NCBI GenBank assembly: GCA_903873945.1
Contig: CAIQQM010000011.1
Span: 1 to 53,817 of the forward strand
Direction: 5' to 3'
DNA length: 53,817 nt
Source: an uncultured Verrucomicrobiota bacterium
GTDB taxonomy: Bacteria > Verrucomicrobiota > Verrucomicrobiia > Limisphaerales > UBA8199
Shown: positions 23,369-31,358 of the stretch, piece by piece
Position numbering within the stretch: position 1 is the first letter of the stretch
Layout: the number at the start of each line of letters is the position of its first letter
The notes under the pieces: model-generated
The model's input: only the letters and a program-made list of their open reading frames with translations
Databases searched by the model: none
Told to the model about the DNA's origin: nothing
Made by a program: the position numbers and the translations under genes

Positions 23369-24439
23369 ATGCGCGTTCAATCGCTTCAATTCCTTCAAAC
23401 CCTCGTCAATACACCTAGCCCTGTCGGCCATGAAGTCCGCGGTCAGCGCGTTTGGCTCGATTATGCCAAACAATTTTCCGACGAAACCTTCTCCGATGCC
23501 TATGGTAACTGCGTCGCCGTCTTCAACAAAGGCGGTTCGCCTCGCCTCATGCTCTCGGCTCATGCCGACGAAATCGCCATGGCGGTTAATTACATCGACG
23601 AGGCCGGTTTTGTTTATGTGCGTAAAATGGGCGGTGTGGACGCGGCCATCACCAAAGCCCAGCGCGTCGTTATCCACACCCGCAGCGGCCCGGTCAAAGG
23701 TGTGGTCGGCAATGTCGCGCCTCATCTCCTGAAGGAGGCTGCGGACCCCAAGCCGCCGAAAATCCATGACCTCTTTATCGACCTGGGTGTCGCTAGCCGC
23801 AAAGATGCCCGGAAACTTGTGGCCATTGGCGACCCGATCACTCTGGCCGACGAATTTGATCTGCTCCGTAACGACCTCGCCGTCGCGCGGGCCTTTGACA
23901 ACCGTATCGGCACTTTCGCCGTGGCTGAAACGCTGCGCCTCTTGAAGGAATCCAAAACTAAACTCAACGCCGAAGTTTGCGCCGTTTCCAATGTGCAGGA
24001 GGAAGTCGGTTTGCTCGGCGCCCGCCAGATTGCTTATTCCCTCAAGCCTGGCATCGCCCTCGTCGTGGATGTCACCCACGCCACGGATTATCCCGGCATA
24101 AATAAGCCGCAGCATGGCGATGTGAGAATCGGCAAAGGCCCGAGCATCACCCATGGCGGGTGCAATCACCCGGCCGTCGTCACCCGCATCGAGACGGTGG
24201 CCAAAGCCAGGAAAATCCCGCTCCAGCATGAAGCTATGTCGAGCACCAGTGGCACGGATACCGATGCGATTTTCTGGACACGCGGCGGCATCGCCAGCGC
24301 TTTAATCAGCCTCCCCAATCGTTACATGCACTCGCCGGTTGAAGTCGTGAGCTTGAAGGATCTGGAAATGATACCGCAGTTGCTCGCGGCCTTCGCCGCG
24401 TCCCTCAAGAGGGGCGAGGAATTTAAAGTGAAGATCTGA
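23369..24439 (+). CDS. M42 family metallo-aminopeptidase
   Basis: A two-metal aminopeptidase of the tetrahedral TET/PepA-like family (also annotated as endoglucanase M/FrvX). The ATG at 23369 gives 356 aa, the usual length. Metal ligands and catalytic residues are intact: LSAHADEIAMAV (His-x-Asp), the paired EEVG near residue 210, DVTHATDYP (Asp) and SSTSGTDTD. The N-terminal phrase LVNTPSPVGHE is also typical. It likely degrades oligopeptides downstream of the proteasome-like or Clp proteases. It is transcribed divergently from the HEAT gene, with 159 bp between them. Confidence 0.92.
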   Translation: MRVQSLQFLQTLVNTPSPVGHEVRGQRVWLDYAKQFSDETFSDAYGNCVAVFNKGGSPRLMLSAHADEIAMAVNYIDEAGFVYVRKMGGVDAAITKAQRVVIHTRSGPVKGVVGNVAPHLLKEAADPKPPKIHDLFIDLGVASRKDARKLVAIGDPITLADEFDLLRNDLAVARAFDNRIGTFAVAETLRLLKESKTKLNAEVCAVSNVQEEVGLLGARQIAYSLKPGIALVVDVTHATDYPGINKPQHGDVRIGKGPSITHGGCNHPAVVTRIETVAKARKIPLQHEAMSSTSGTDTDAIFWTRGGIASALISLPNRYMHSPVEVVSLKDLEMIPQLLAAFAASLKRGEEFKVKI

Positions 24440-24508
24440 CTGGCCTGCGGCGTCGCAAAACAACGCAGGGCTGCCATCTTTGCCGCCCGTTCCGCCTCGT
24501 CTTTTTCA

Positions 24509-24613
24509 AGCGCCGTAGGCGCGCTATCTTTGTAGAAACCAACATCCAAATTAATTTGGGTGAGCCCCATCGGGCGACATAGATCTGTATGCAAAAATGC
24601 CGCCCCGATGGAG
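24509..24613. repeat. Cluster of extragenic palindromes (REP-like)
   Basis: Three palindromic motifs sit together: GCGCC-GTA-GGCGC (24510-24522) followed by ATCTTTGTAGAAA, a perfect 14-bp palindrome CCAAATTAATTTGG (24546-24559), and a larger imperfect hairpin whose arms CCATCGGGCG and CGCCCCGATGG lie about 25 bp apart. The phrase after the first stem resembles dispersed repeats I recall from Verrucomicrobia and relatives. They fill the gap between the convergent M42 and zinc-ribbon genes and may serve as terminators. Confidence 0.5.
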
Positions 24614-24640
24614 GTAATCTTTCCGACCCTGATTCTCCGT

Positions 24641-25249
24641 TTAAAGCAAAACATCCTCCGGCCGCACTTCAAGGCATTCATCTTGGTCTTCCCACGCGAC
24701 GGCGGGATAAAACTCGAGCAGCCTGGCCGTAAGTACCCGTCCGGCGCGTTCCAGAAGCCGCTCGACTTGCTCGGCGGCGCTTTCGCAGGCGCGGTCATAA
24801 TTGCCAACACTCTTTCGCTGGCGGTCATCCCAATGCGCAACCGCGTGTACTGGCTCGTACTCGGCAGCCCAGGCCTCCAGTTCGCCTTGCAGAACCCCCG
24901 GGATCTCCTCGAACACCACGAGCGTTCCGTTGCAATGCTGGCAAATCAATCCAGCCTCGCGTACATCCCGTGTGAGCAAGGGCAGCATGGGGGCGCGGCA
25001 GCAGGCGGATTCCGTATAACCGGCGGGCAGCGTGACCAGGCGTTTCAACCAGATTTGCCGCTCGTGCGCCAGTTGGGCCGCAAGGCGGTAGGCGCCCAGC
25101 AGCGGATGCGAAAACCGCCAGGCTTTGCCCTCCAGTTGTCCCAGCGTCTGGGCTAGCCAGCGCGCCAGAGTCAGGTCGTCAAAATCGCGGAAGACAAGGC
25201 TGTACTCTTTCCAAAGCAAATCAAGTGGTGAATCAGCATCGGCGTCCAT
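24641..25249 (-). CDS. Hypothetical protein with Cys cluster
   Basis: 202 aa, soluble, helix-rich and acidic. A Cys cluster in the middle (TESACCRAP, then ICQHCNG at about residues 81-106) is spaced like a zinc ribbon. The rest is Leu/Ala/Glu/Trp-rich with FRDFDDLTLARWLAQTLGQLEGK near the N-terminus and EQVERLLERAGRVL toward the C-terminus. No catalytic motif is seen. It is conserved-looking but not recognised by me. It is transcribed divergently from the alpha/beta hydrolase at 25469. Confidence 0.55.
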   Translation of the reverse strand: MDADADSPLDLLWKEYSLVFRDFDDLTLARWLAQTLGQLEGKAWRFSHPLLGAYRLAAQLAHERQIWLKRLVTLPAGYTESACCRAPMLPLLTRDVREAGLICQHCNGTLVVFEEIPGVLQGELEAWAAEYEPVHAVAHWDDRQRKSVGNYDRACESAAEQVERLLERAGRVLTARLLEFYPAVAWEDQDECLEVRPEDVLL

Positions 25250-25468
25250 CGTCTCCGCAGTGTCGCGCCGGGGTGTTGAATTGTCGAGACGCGATGTGCC
25301 GTTGTAACGTGCGCCGTATTGAAACGGCCCATTCGACCGGCGTTTTTACCCCTGGTGCCGAAACTTGGATGGGGATTTCGGCCCTCGTTTAAGATTGAAT
25401 CGCCGGCGCAACTCTGGTGTTGTGCCAAACAGGCGTGCGGCCATTGATGCCTGTGTGAAAGTATAACT

Positions 25469-26242
25469 ATGCAACTGCATTTCGAAACATACGGCCAGGG
25501 CCCGCCGCTCATCATTCTCCATGGCTTGTTCGGGTCGCTCGGTAACTGGAAACCCATGAGCCGGAAACTGGGCGAACACTTTCACGTCTTCGCTTTGGAC
25601 CAGCGGAACCACGGCCGCTCGCCGCATTCCCCTGAAATGAGCTACGCGCTCATGGCGGATGACCTTGCCGGGTTCATGTGGGCCAATCGGCTCCACAGCG
25701 CCTATGTTCTCGGCCATTCGATGGGCGGAAAAACCGCCATGCAATTTGCCCTCCGCTTCCCCGCTTGCGTGGAAAAACTGGTCGTTGTGGACATTTCTCC
25801 GGGGGCTTATCCGCCCCTGCATCGGCATATTTTGGACGCCCTGTCCTCGCTCGATCTGGCGTCGTTCCGGAATCACGGCCAGATGGATAAAGCTTTGGCC
25901 CCTTCAATTCCGGAATCTACCTTGCGCCAGTTCCTGCTCAAAAATGTGGCCCGCGCGCCCGGCGGCGCGTTCCACTGGCGCATAAACCTGCCCGGCATTT
26001 GCGGGAACTACGACCGTCTCGGCGCCGCCTTGCCTGCCGGCGGCGCGCCATTTGACAAACCCGCGCTCTTCCTTCGCGGCGGGGAATCTGATTATCTCCG
26101 CGACCAGGATATCGTCTTGGTCCGCCAATTGTTTCCCCAAGCTCAATTGCGAGCTATCCCTCACGCCGGCCACTGGGTTCACGTCCATGCTCCCGAACCC
26201 TTTCTTCACGCCGTCCTTGAATTCCTTCGCCCTCCCCGATGA
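25469..26242 (+). CDS. Alpha/beta-fold hydrolase (YbfF-like esterase)
   Basis: 257 aa cytoplasmic esterase-type protein. Hallmarks: LIILHGLFGSLGNW (oxyanion loop), LDQRNHGRSPHS, the nucleophile elbow GHSMGGKTAMQFAL with Ser near residue 88, and the catalytic His in IPHAGHWVHVHAPE. The Asp of the triad is probably in GGESDYL. This combination is typical of YbfF-like acyl-CoA or short-chain ester hydrolases; the true substrate is unknown. It converges on the lipoprotein gene at 26282, leaving 39 bp between. Confidence 0.85.
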   Translation: MQLHFETYGQGPPLIILHGLFGSLGNWKPMSRKLGEHFHVFALDQRNHGRSPHSPEMSYALMADDLAGFMWANRLHSAYVLGHSMGGKTAMQFALRFPACVEKLVVVDISPGAYPPLHRHILDALSSLDLASFRNHGQMDKALAPSIPESTLRQFLLKNVARAPGGAFHWRINLPGICGNYDRLGAALPAGGAPFDKPALFLRGGESDYLRDQDIVLVRQLFPQAQLRAIPHAGHWVHVHAPEPFLHAVLEFLRPPR

Positions 26243-26281
26243 TCCAGCCGGCTTTCCTCCATTGCGGAATGACTGGATCGC

Positions 26282-26701
26282 TCAACGAACGTCGAAATTG
26301 CTGCTCGCCTCGATTTCCCCCGAAGCTCTCAGCGTGGCTAGGTATGTGCCGCTCTTAAGTGTCGGCGGAATGAAATAATGCGCTTCCCCTTCTCGCATGA
26401 ATTGGCTCTGGCTCCAAACCGTCCGGCCGGAAATCATATCCTCAACCCAGATGGTCCCGGCCTTCTCGCCCCAACCGCAGCCCTTGGGCAGATCCACAAC
26501 GATCACCGGCTGATCGTTTGCCTCAAAGGTCCGGAGCTTGGGCGCATTGTTTTCACGCATGTTCGCGGACCGGGTCTCATAAAGCTGAAGCGGCGACTTG
26601 CACGCCGGCACCAGTAACAACGCAAGTGCCAGCAACAATATGCGCGGCCAGGTTTTCCCATTGGCGAAACAAGTCGAAAGCGGTTGATGCTGAGCAGTCA
26701 T
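26282..26701 (-). CDS. Putative lipoprotein, 139 aa
   Basis: Starts at the ATG 26701. The N-terminal 34 residues are a signal peptide with a Leu-rich core and a lipobox (LVPAC), so Cys is likely lipidated. The mature domain is beta-rich: LRTFEANDQPVIVVDLPKG, GTIWVEDMISGRTVW, and a C-terminal part FIPPTLKSGTYLATLRASGE that looks like an immunoglobulin-like or beta-sandwich fold. The function is not recognised. It is convergent with the alpha/beta hydrolase. Confidence 0.6.
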   Translation of the reverse strand: MTAQHQPLSTCFANGKTWPRILLLALALLLVPACKSPLQLYETRSANMRENNAPKLRTFEANDQPVIVVDLPKGCGWGEKAGTIWVEDMISGRTVWSQSQFMREGEAHYFIPPTLKSGTYLATLRASGEIEASSNFDVR

Positions 26702-26828
26702 GGTCGTTCTTAAGGGAGCCCGCTAATATATTCCCATGAAAACAGGCACAGAATTGTCTGGCAAGAATTATGAATTGCCTCTCCCTCCTTTGGACCCGGC
26801 GCCACCCGCCCCAATGACCTGAACAAAA

Positions 26829-27062
26829 TCAATTGTACGAGCTTGCTTTCACCAACCTCGCGTCGTTGGTTTTTAAATACTCTTCCATGTTGTCAATCCC
26901 GCTCGTCTGCGTTCTTCGCATCTGGCCCATTTCCCGCATCATCCGATAATGAATCAGCCTCTTACCGAGGTCGACGATCTGTATATGCGTGCTGCCCGCC
27001 TTCCAAAGCTGCCCCTTGGCCAGCGCGGGCGGAGATTTCTTTCTGTTAGTCTTTATGCTCAC
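26829..27062 (-). CDS. Small conserved protein, 77 aa
   Basis: A GTG at 27062 is the likely start (MSIKTNRKKS). The sequence LWKAGSTHIQIVDLGKRLIHYRMM suggests a small beta-barrel or SH3-like core after a basic N-terminus, and the C-terminal part (NMEEYLKTNDARLV) is helical. I recall closely similar small proteins from Verrucomicrobia without known function. It is transcribed opposite dapL with about 190 bp between their starts. Confidence 0.55.
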   Translation of the reverse strand: MSIKTNRKKSPPALAKGQLWKAGSTHIQIVDLGKRLIHYRMMREMGQMRRTQTSGIDNMEEYLKTNDARLVKASSYN

Positions 27063-27248
27063 TTTGATTAGACATTAAAATATCACGGCTTGTTCATTCC
27101 CGCAACCCGCCGTCGCGCAAACCTTGATTGGATGGAGTAGAAGGCGGGACTTTCCCAACGCTTGATTCCGCTCCCGAATCAAGCTAACGTTCGCCCCCGA
27201 AGCGAAGCCCGCGCCCTGTCTCTGTTCAGGTGACGGGCCTTTTCGATT

Positions 27249-28496
27249 ATGTCCGAATCCTATATCCAAAACCTGTTTGCGGAGCGGATTGGCGGCCGGC
27301 AATATGGCAAGTCAACCGCCATCTATAAGTTTGAGAAGATCAAACGCGCTAAACGCGCCGCCATGGCCGGCCATCCCGGCGCGGAAATCATCGACCTCGG
27401 TGTCGGCGAGCCCGATGAAATGGCTTTCCCGGAAGTTGTCGAAAAACTTTGCGTGGAAGCGCGCAAACCGGAGAATCGTGGCTATGCGGATAACGGTGAT
27501 GCCGCTTTGAAACAGGCCGCGGCTCGCTATCTCGAACGCGTCTGCGGCGTTGCGGGCATCAATCCCGACACGGAAGTGATTCACTCCATTGGCAGCAAAG
27601 CTGCCCTCTCGATTCTGCCGGCTGCGCTGATTAATCCCGGCGATTATGTGCTGATGACGATCCCGGGCTATCCGGTGTTCGGTACGCACGCGAAGTATTA
27701 CGGCGGCCTCGTTCATAACCTGCCCCTGACCGGGAAAAACCGGTTTCTGCCGGACCTCGATGCCGTCCCTGCTGGCGTGCTTGAAAAGGCCAAAGTGCTC
27801 GTGTTGAATTATCCCAACAACCCCACCGGTGCGAGCGCGACCCCGGAGTTTTTTGCCAGGACCGTTGACTTCGCGAAGCAGAACAATCTCGTCGTCATCC
27901 ACGACGCCGCGTATGCCGCCTTGGTCTTCGAAGGCCGTCCGCTGAGTTTTCTGGCGACGCCCGGGGCGAAAGACGTTGGCCTCGAATTCCATTCCGCCAG
28001 CAAGAGCTTCAACATGACCGGCTGGCGCTGCGGTTTTGTCGCCGGCAACGATCTGCTGGTCAAAGCTTACGGCGACGTTAAAGACAACTCGGATTCCGGC
28101 CAGTTCCTGGCGATTCAACATGCTGCCGCGCATGGCTTCGACCACCCGGAGATTACGCAGAAAATCGCGGCCAAGTATTCGCGCCGTATGGACGGCTTGG
28201 TGCGGGTATTGGCGAAAGCCGGATTCAACGCCCGGAAACCCAAAGGCTCGTTCTTCCTCTATGTCCAGGCCCCGCAGGCCGCGGTGAAGGAAGACGGGAC
28301 GAGCATCAAATTTCAAAGCGCCGAAGAGGTGTCGCAATGGCTCATTACCGAAAAGCTGATTTCAACCGTGCCATGGGACGATGCCGGCGCGTATCTCCGG
28401 TTCAGCGTTACGTTCGTCGCGAAAAACCAGTCCGATGAAACTCGCATTCTGGCTGAGATCGCCCGGCGTTTCAGCGATGTCCGGTTCGAATTCTGA
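27249..28496 (+). CDS. dapL: LL-diaminopimelate aminotransferase (DapL-type)
   Basis: Class I/II PLP enzyme, 415 aa. DapL converts tetrahydrodipicolinate to LL-diaminopimelate in one step, supplying lysine and peptidoglycan. Features: the N-terminal LGVGEPD motif, NRGYADNGD, YPNNPTGA (PLP contacts), VIHDAAYAAL, and the PLP-binding Lys in SASKSFNMTGWRCGF. The whole matches DapL better than aspartate aminotransferases because of the EKIKRAKRAA N-terminal segment and the VPWDDAGAYLRFSVTF end. Chlamydiota and Verrucomicrobiota use this pathway. It is a single gene. Confidence 0.88.
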   Translation: MSESYIQNLFAERIGGRQYGKSTAIYKFEKIKRAKRAAMAGHPGAEIIDLGVGEPDEMAFPEVVEKLCVEARKPENRGYADNGDAALKQAAARYLERVCGVAGINPDTEVIHSIGSKAALSILPAALINPGDYVLMTIPGYPVFGTHAKYYGGLVHNLPLTGKNRFLPDLDAVPAGVLEKAKVLVLNYPNNPTGASATPEFFARTVDFAKQNNLVVIHDAAYAALVFEGRPLSFLATPGAKDVGLEFHSASKSFNMTGWRCGFVAGNDLLVKAYGDVKDNSDSGQFLAIQHAAAHGFDHPEITQKIAAKYSRRMDGLVRVLAKAGFNARKPKGSFFLYVQAPQAAVKEDGTSIKFQSAEEVSQWLITEKLISTVPWDDAGAYLRFSVTFVAKNQSDETRILAEIARRFSDVRFEF

Positions 28497-28566
28497 AACG
28501 AGGAAGCGGTCCGTGCCCGCTCGCTTTTTAGAGTAACCTTTCCCGGACTTTGCGTAAACTTTACCC

Positions 28567-29823
28567 ATGACTTCGTTCGCTGTTCCTGTGCTCGTGCTGC
28601 TGGTTCTGAAATGCGCCGCCCAACTGTGGCTGGAGCGATTGAACCGGCACCATGTCCTGGCAAACGCGGGCGCGGTGCCCGCGGCCCTCAAGGGCGTCAT
28701 GGACGACGCGACTTACTCCAGGTCCGTGCAATACACGCTCGCGGGCGGGCGTCTCCAGCAACTCGAAACGCTCTGGAATTCCGTTGTCCTGGCCGCTGTG
28801 CTGTTCAGCGGACTGCTGCCGTGGGGATTCGGTTTATTCACGCATTGGTTCGGCGGTTCAACCGGGGCGCTGGCAGCGTTTCTTCTGGCGACGGGTGTGG
28901 CGCTGTCGCTGCCCGATTTGCCGTTGAGCTGGTATGACCAGTTTCGGCTGGAAGAACGGTTCGGCTTCAACACAACCACGCAGAAACTGTGGTGGCTGGA
29001 CCGGCTGAAGGGGCTGCTGCTCGTAATTGCGCTGGGGTATCCGCTGATCTTGCTGGTGCTGAAATTGGCGGATTGGACAGGATCGCGCTGGTGGTTGTGG
29101 GCGTGGGGCGCCCTGCTGGGGTTCCAACTGCTGCTGGCAGTGCTGGCGCCGGTGTTAATCCTGCCTCTGTTTAACAAGTTCACGCCCCTGCCCGAGGGCG
29201 GCTTGCGCGAGCGCCTGCTCCGCCTTGCGGAACGCACCCGCTTTCGCGCGCGTAGCATCCAGGTGATGGACGGCAGCAAGCGGTCCCGTCATTCGAACGC
29301 GTTCTTCACCGGGTTTGGACGGTTCCGGAAAATCGTGCTGTTCGATACGCTCGTCCAGCAACTGGCGGAGCCCGAACTCGAAGCGGTGCTGGCCCATGAG
29401 ATAGGACACTTCAAGAAGAAACACATTCTCAAAACGCTGGTTGCATCCGCGCTGGGTTCGCTCGGTGGGCTTTACTTGCTGTCGCTCGTGGCGCGGCAGG
29501 AATGGTTTTACCGCAGCTTCGGGTTCGGCTCGGGGAACATCGCGCTGGCGCTGCTGTTGTTCGGATTGCTGTCCGGCTTGGTGACATTCTGGTTCTCGCC
29601 GGCGGCCCATTGGTGGTCGCGGCGTTACGAATACCAGGCTGACGCATTTGCCGCTGAAATGATGAAGGAGGCGTGCTCATTGGTCGGCGCTTTGCGCAAA
29701 TTGAACGAGAAGAACCTGGGCAACCTTACACCGCATCCGCTCTACAGCGGGTTCTATTATTCGCACCCGACCTTGCTGGAAAGGGAACGCCATTTGGGGA
29801 AATGGCCGAAAACCAAGGGCTGA
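28567..29823 (+). CDS. M48 family metallopeptidase (Ste24-like CAAX protease)
   Basis: Integral membrane zinc protease, 418 aa. Seven or so membrane segments surround the catalytic helix LAHEIGHFKKKH (HExxH at about residue 278), with the third ligand Glu in the later YEYQADAFAAEM segment. The domain order (N-terminal CAAX-peptidase region with RFGFNTTTQKLWWLDR, then catalytic core) fits Ste24-type enzymes, which in bacteria probably degrade damaged membrane proteins. The preceding gene is dapL (70 bp upstream). Confidence 0.93.
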   Translation: MTSFAVPVLVLLVLKCAAQLWLERLNRHHVLANAGAVPAALKGVMDDATYSRSVQYTLAGGRLQQLETLWNSVVLAAVLFSGLLPWGFGLFTHWFGGSTGALAAFLLATGVALSLPDLPLSWYDQFRLEERFGFNTTTQKLWWLDRLKGLLLVIALGYPLILLVLKLADWTGSRWWLWAWGALLGFQLLLAVLAPVLILPLFNKFTPLPEGGLRERLLRLAERTRFRARSIQVMDGSKRSRHSNAFFTGFGRFRKIVLFDTLVQQLAEPELEAVLAHEIGHFKKKHILKTLVASALGSLGGLYLLSLVARQEWFYRSFGFGSGNIALALLLFGLLSGLVTFWFSPAAHWWSRRYEYQADAFAAEMMKEACSLVGALRKLNEKNLGNLTPHPLYSGFYYSHPTLLERERHLGKWPKTKG

Positions 29824-29828
29824 GGACA

Positions 29829-29906
29829 CGAGCCTGCGATTCACAAGGCTCGGGATTCCCGCTCTCCAACCCAATAATTCAAGCACCTGGCCCGGTAGCC
29901 ACCGGG
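29829..29906. terminator. Two hairpins downstream of the M48 gene
   Basis: An inverted repeat CGAGCCT (29829-29835) / AGGCTCG (29846-29852) is followed by CCCGGT-AGCC-ACCGGG (29891-29906). They lie in the gap between the convergent M48 and CBM48 genes and could act as a bidirectional terminator. There is no T run. Confidence 0.4.
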
Positions 29907-29938
29907 GTCGCGCGGTGCCATAAGGGCGGAACGCCGGC

Positions 29939-30223
29939 TTATGCCCCGCCCACAAAGCAAACGCAATTCGCGCTGCCGAATCGGTTCGGGTGGCGGTTGG
30001 GACACTGCGGATCATCCCGCCATTGGCCGTCCACCAGGAAGCGGTACTCGTATCTGCCAGGTGGCAGGGAGACGGTTGTTTTCCACAAGCCGCCCTTGTC
30101 TTTCTTCAGGTTAACTGGAGACTTTTCCCAATCGGTGAATTCGCTCGCGAGTTGGACACTTTTCGCTTCTGGCGCGGCGCAGGAGAAAGTCACCTTTTGT
30201 TTGGCTGTCATTTGCTTTGCCAT
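29939..30223 (-). CDS. Stand-alone CBM48/AMPK-beta-like glycogen-binding domain protein
   Basis: 94 aa from the ATG at 30223. It is a single beta-sandwich domain: KVTFSCAAPEAKSVQLASEF, TDWEKSPVNLKKDKGGLWKTTVSLPPGRYEYRFLVDGQW and DPQCPNRHPN. The order of strand, T-D-W, L-W-x-x-x-x-L-P-P-G-x-Y-E-Y-x-F-x-V-D-G-x-W is the glycogen-recognition (isoamylase early set) signature. There is no enzymatic domain. It may dock partners onto glycogen-like polymers. It ends 115 bp from the convergent M48 gene. Confidence 0.85.
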   Translation of the reverse strand: MAKQMTAKQKVTFSCAAPEAKSVQLASEFTDWEKSPVNLKKDKGGLWKTTVSLPPGRYEYRFLVDGQWRDDPQCPNRHPNRFGSANCVCFVGGA

Positions 30224-30413
30224 ACACACTCACTTTGGTTCGGTTGAAGCTCGGCCCTTGCCTGATCTGACATTGCGCCCGGCGGGCACTGTAGTCAAGC
30301 CCAAAACCGTGGGAATAAAACGATTGGCAATTCACCCGCGCCGTGGTAGGTACTCTGTTCGCTTCGAATCGGGAGCGGCTGAAAAGTTAACAAACAAGAA
30401 CAAAATTTGAGTT

Positions 30414-30572
30414 ATGTCACAGCATCGTAGTCTCCGGGCAGCAAGTACTCTGGGTGCCAAGCGGAATGTCCTCAAACGCTTTGAACGCGTCGAAGTCCTC
30501 AAAAAACGCGGCCAGTGGAAAGAGGGCGACCGGATTACCGGCCTGCGAAAAACTAAGGCGGTTGCCTCTTAG
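30414..30572 (+). CDS. Small basic protein of Verrucomicrobiota/Chlamydiota (TIGR04137 type)
   Basis: 52 aa, found from the nucleotide sequence. The frame reads MSQHRSLRAASTLGAKR, then NVLKRFERVEVLKKRGQWK, then EGDRITGLRKTK. This is the characteristic short basic protein family restricted to Verrucomicrobiota and Chlamydiota, thought to relate to the ribosome; its function is not known. It is the best lineage marker in this window. It lies 78 bp before the pseudouridine synthase gene. Confidence 0.85.
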   Translation: MSQHRSLRAASTLGAKRNVLKRFERVEVLKKRGQWKEGDRITGLRKTKAVAS

Positions 30573-30650
30573 CCAATATCCGAAGTCCGGTGTCTGATGG
30601 CCGGCCATAGAGCGGCTTGTCCGGCGTTCGGTTCTTGGGGATGTGCCGTG

Positions 30651-31349
30651 GTGCGTTTGCAAAAATTTCTGGCGGAGGCGGGCCTTGCTTCGCGGCGTGC
30701 CAGCGAGGAAATCATCCTGGCGGGACGGGTGGCGGTGAACGGCGAGCCGGTGCGGCAATTGGGTGTCAAAATTGATCCCTTGCATGCTCATGTGACCGTG
30801 GACGGCAAACCGCTCCGGGCCAAACGCAAGCTCTACATCGCCCTGAACAAGCCACGTGGCCTGGTTTGCTCCCGCAAAGATGAGCGCCAGCGCGCGACAA
30901 TTTATGATCTGCTGCCGAAAGAATGGGGTCATCTGCATTCGGTCGGCCGGCTCGATTACGCTAGTGAAGGATTGATTTTTCTGACCAATGATGGTGAATT
31001 CAGCATGCGCCTGACCCATCCGCGCTATGGGGTGAAGAAGAAATACGTTGCCACTGTCGAGGGCCAGGTCAGCCGCGAGGCTCTGGGCCAGTTGACTCGC
31101 GGCCTTTGGCACGACGGGGAAAAATTGAAAGCGGAGAAGGCAAGGCTGGTTGCGTCCGGCCGGGCGCAAAGCGTGGTGGAATTGGAATTGGCGGAAGGCA
31201 AAAATCGTGAAGTGCGCCGGTTGTTCGAAGGGCAGGGGCTGGCGGTGAAGCGGCTCCAGCGGGTTCAGATCGGGAAAATCAAGCTGGGCGAGCTCCCTGC
31301 GGGCAAATGGCGGACATTGACAGAACCCGAGATTAAATCTCTACTGTAG
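30651..31349 (+). CDS. rluB: rRNA pseudouridine synthase, RsuA/RluB family
   Basis: Converts specific uridines to pseudouridine in ribosomal RNA. The GTG at 30651 (ribosome site GGGG) gives 232 aa starting VRLQKFLAEAGLASRR, the S4-like RNA-binding domain at residues 1-60. The catalytic domain carries the motif VGRLDYASEGLIFLTNDG, with the catalytic Asp, and the C-terminal GKNREVRRLFE. YIALNKPRGLVCS is another family signature. The frame upstream of the GTG (to 30597) is not supported by a start signal. It could be RsuA, RluB or RluE; target specificity cannot be read. Confidence 0.88.
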   Translation: MRLQKFLAEAGLASRRASEEIILAGRVAVNGEPVRQLGVKIDPLHAHVTVDGKPLRAKRKLYIALNKPRGLVCSRKDERQRATIYDLLPKEWGHLHSVGRLDYASEGLIFLTNDGEFSMRLTHPRYGVKKKYVATVEGQVSREALGQLTRGLWHDGEKLKAEKARLVASGRAQSVVELELAEGKNREVRRLFEGQGLAVKRLQRVQIGKIKLGELPAGKWRTLTEPEIKSLL

Positions 31350-31358
31350 GTCTGAGTT

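Noticed and set aside
23210-24229. N-terminal extension of the HEAT protein (about 340 codons)
   Set aside because: It is antisense to the clear M42 peptidase gene and carries no HEAT repeat; the ATG at 23209 starts the repeat region.
27312-28337. 341-aa minus-strand frame
   Set aside because: Antisense of dapL, whose PLP motifs are unambiguous.
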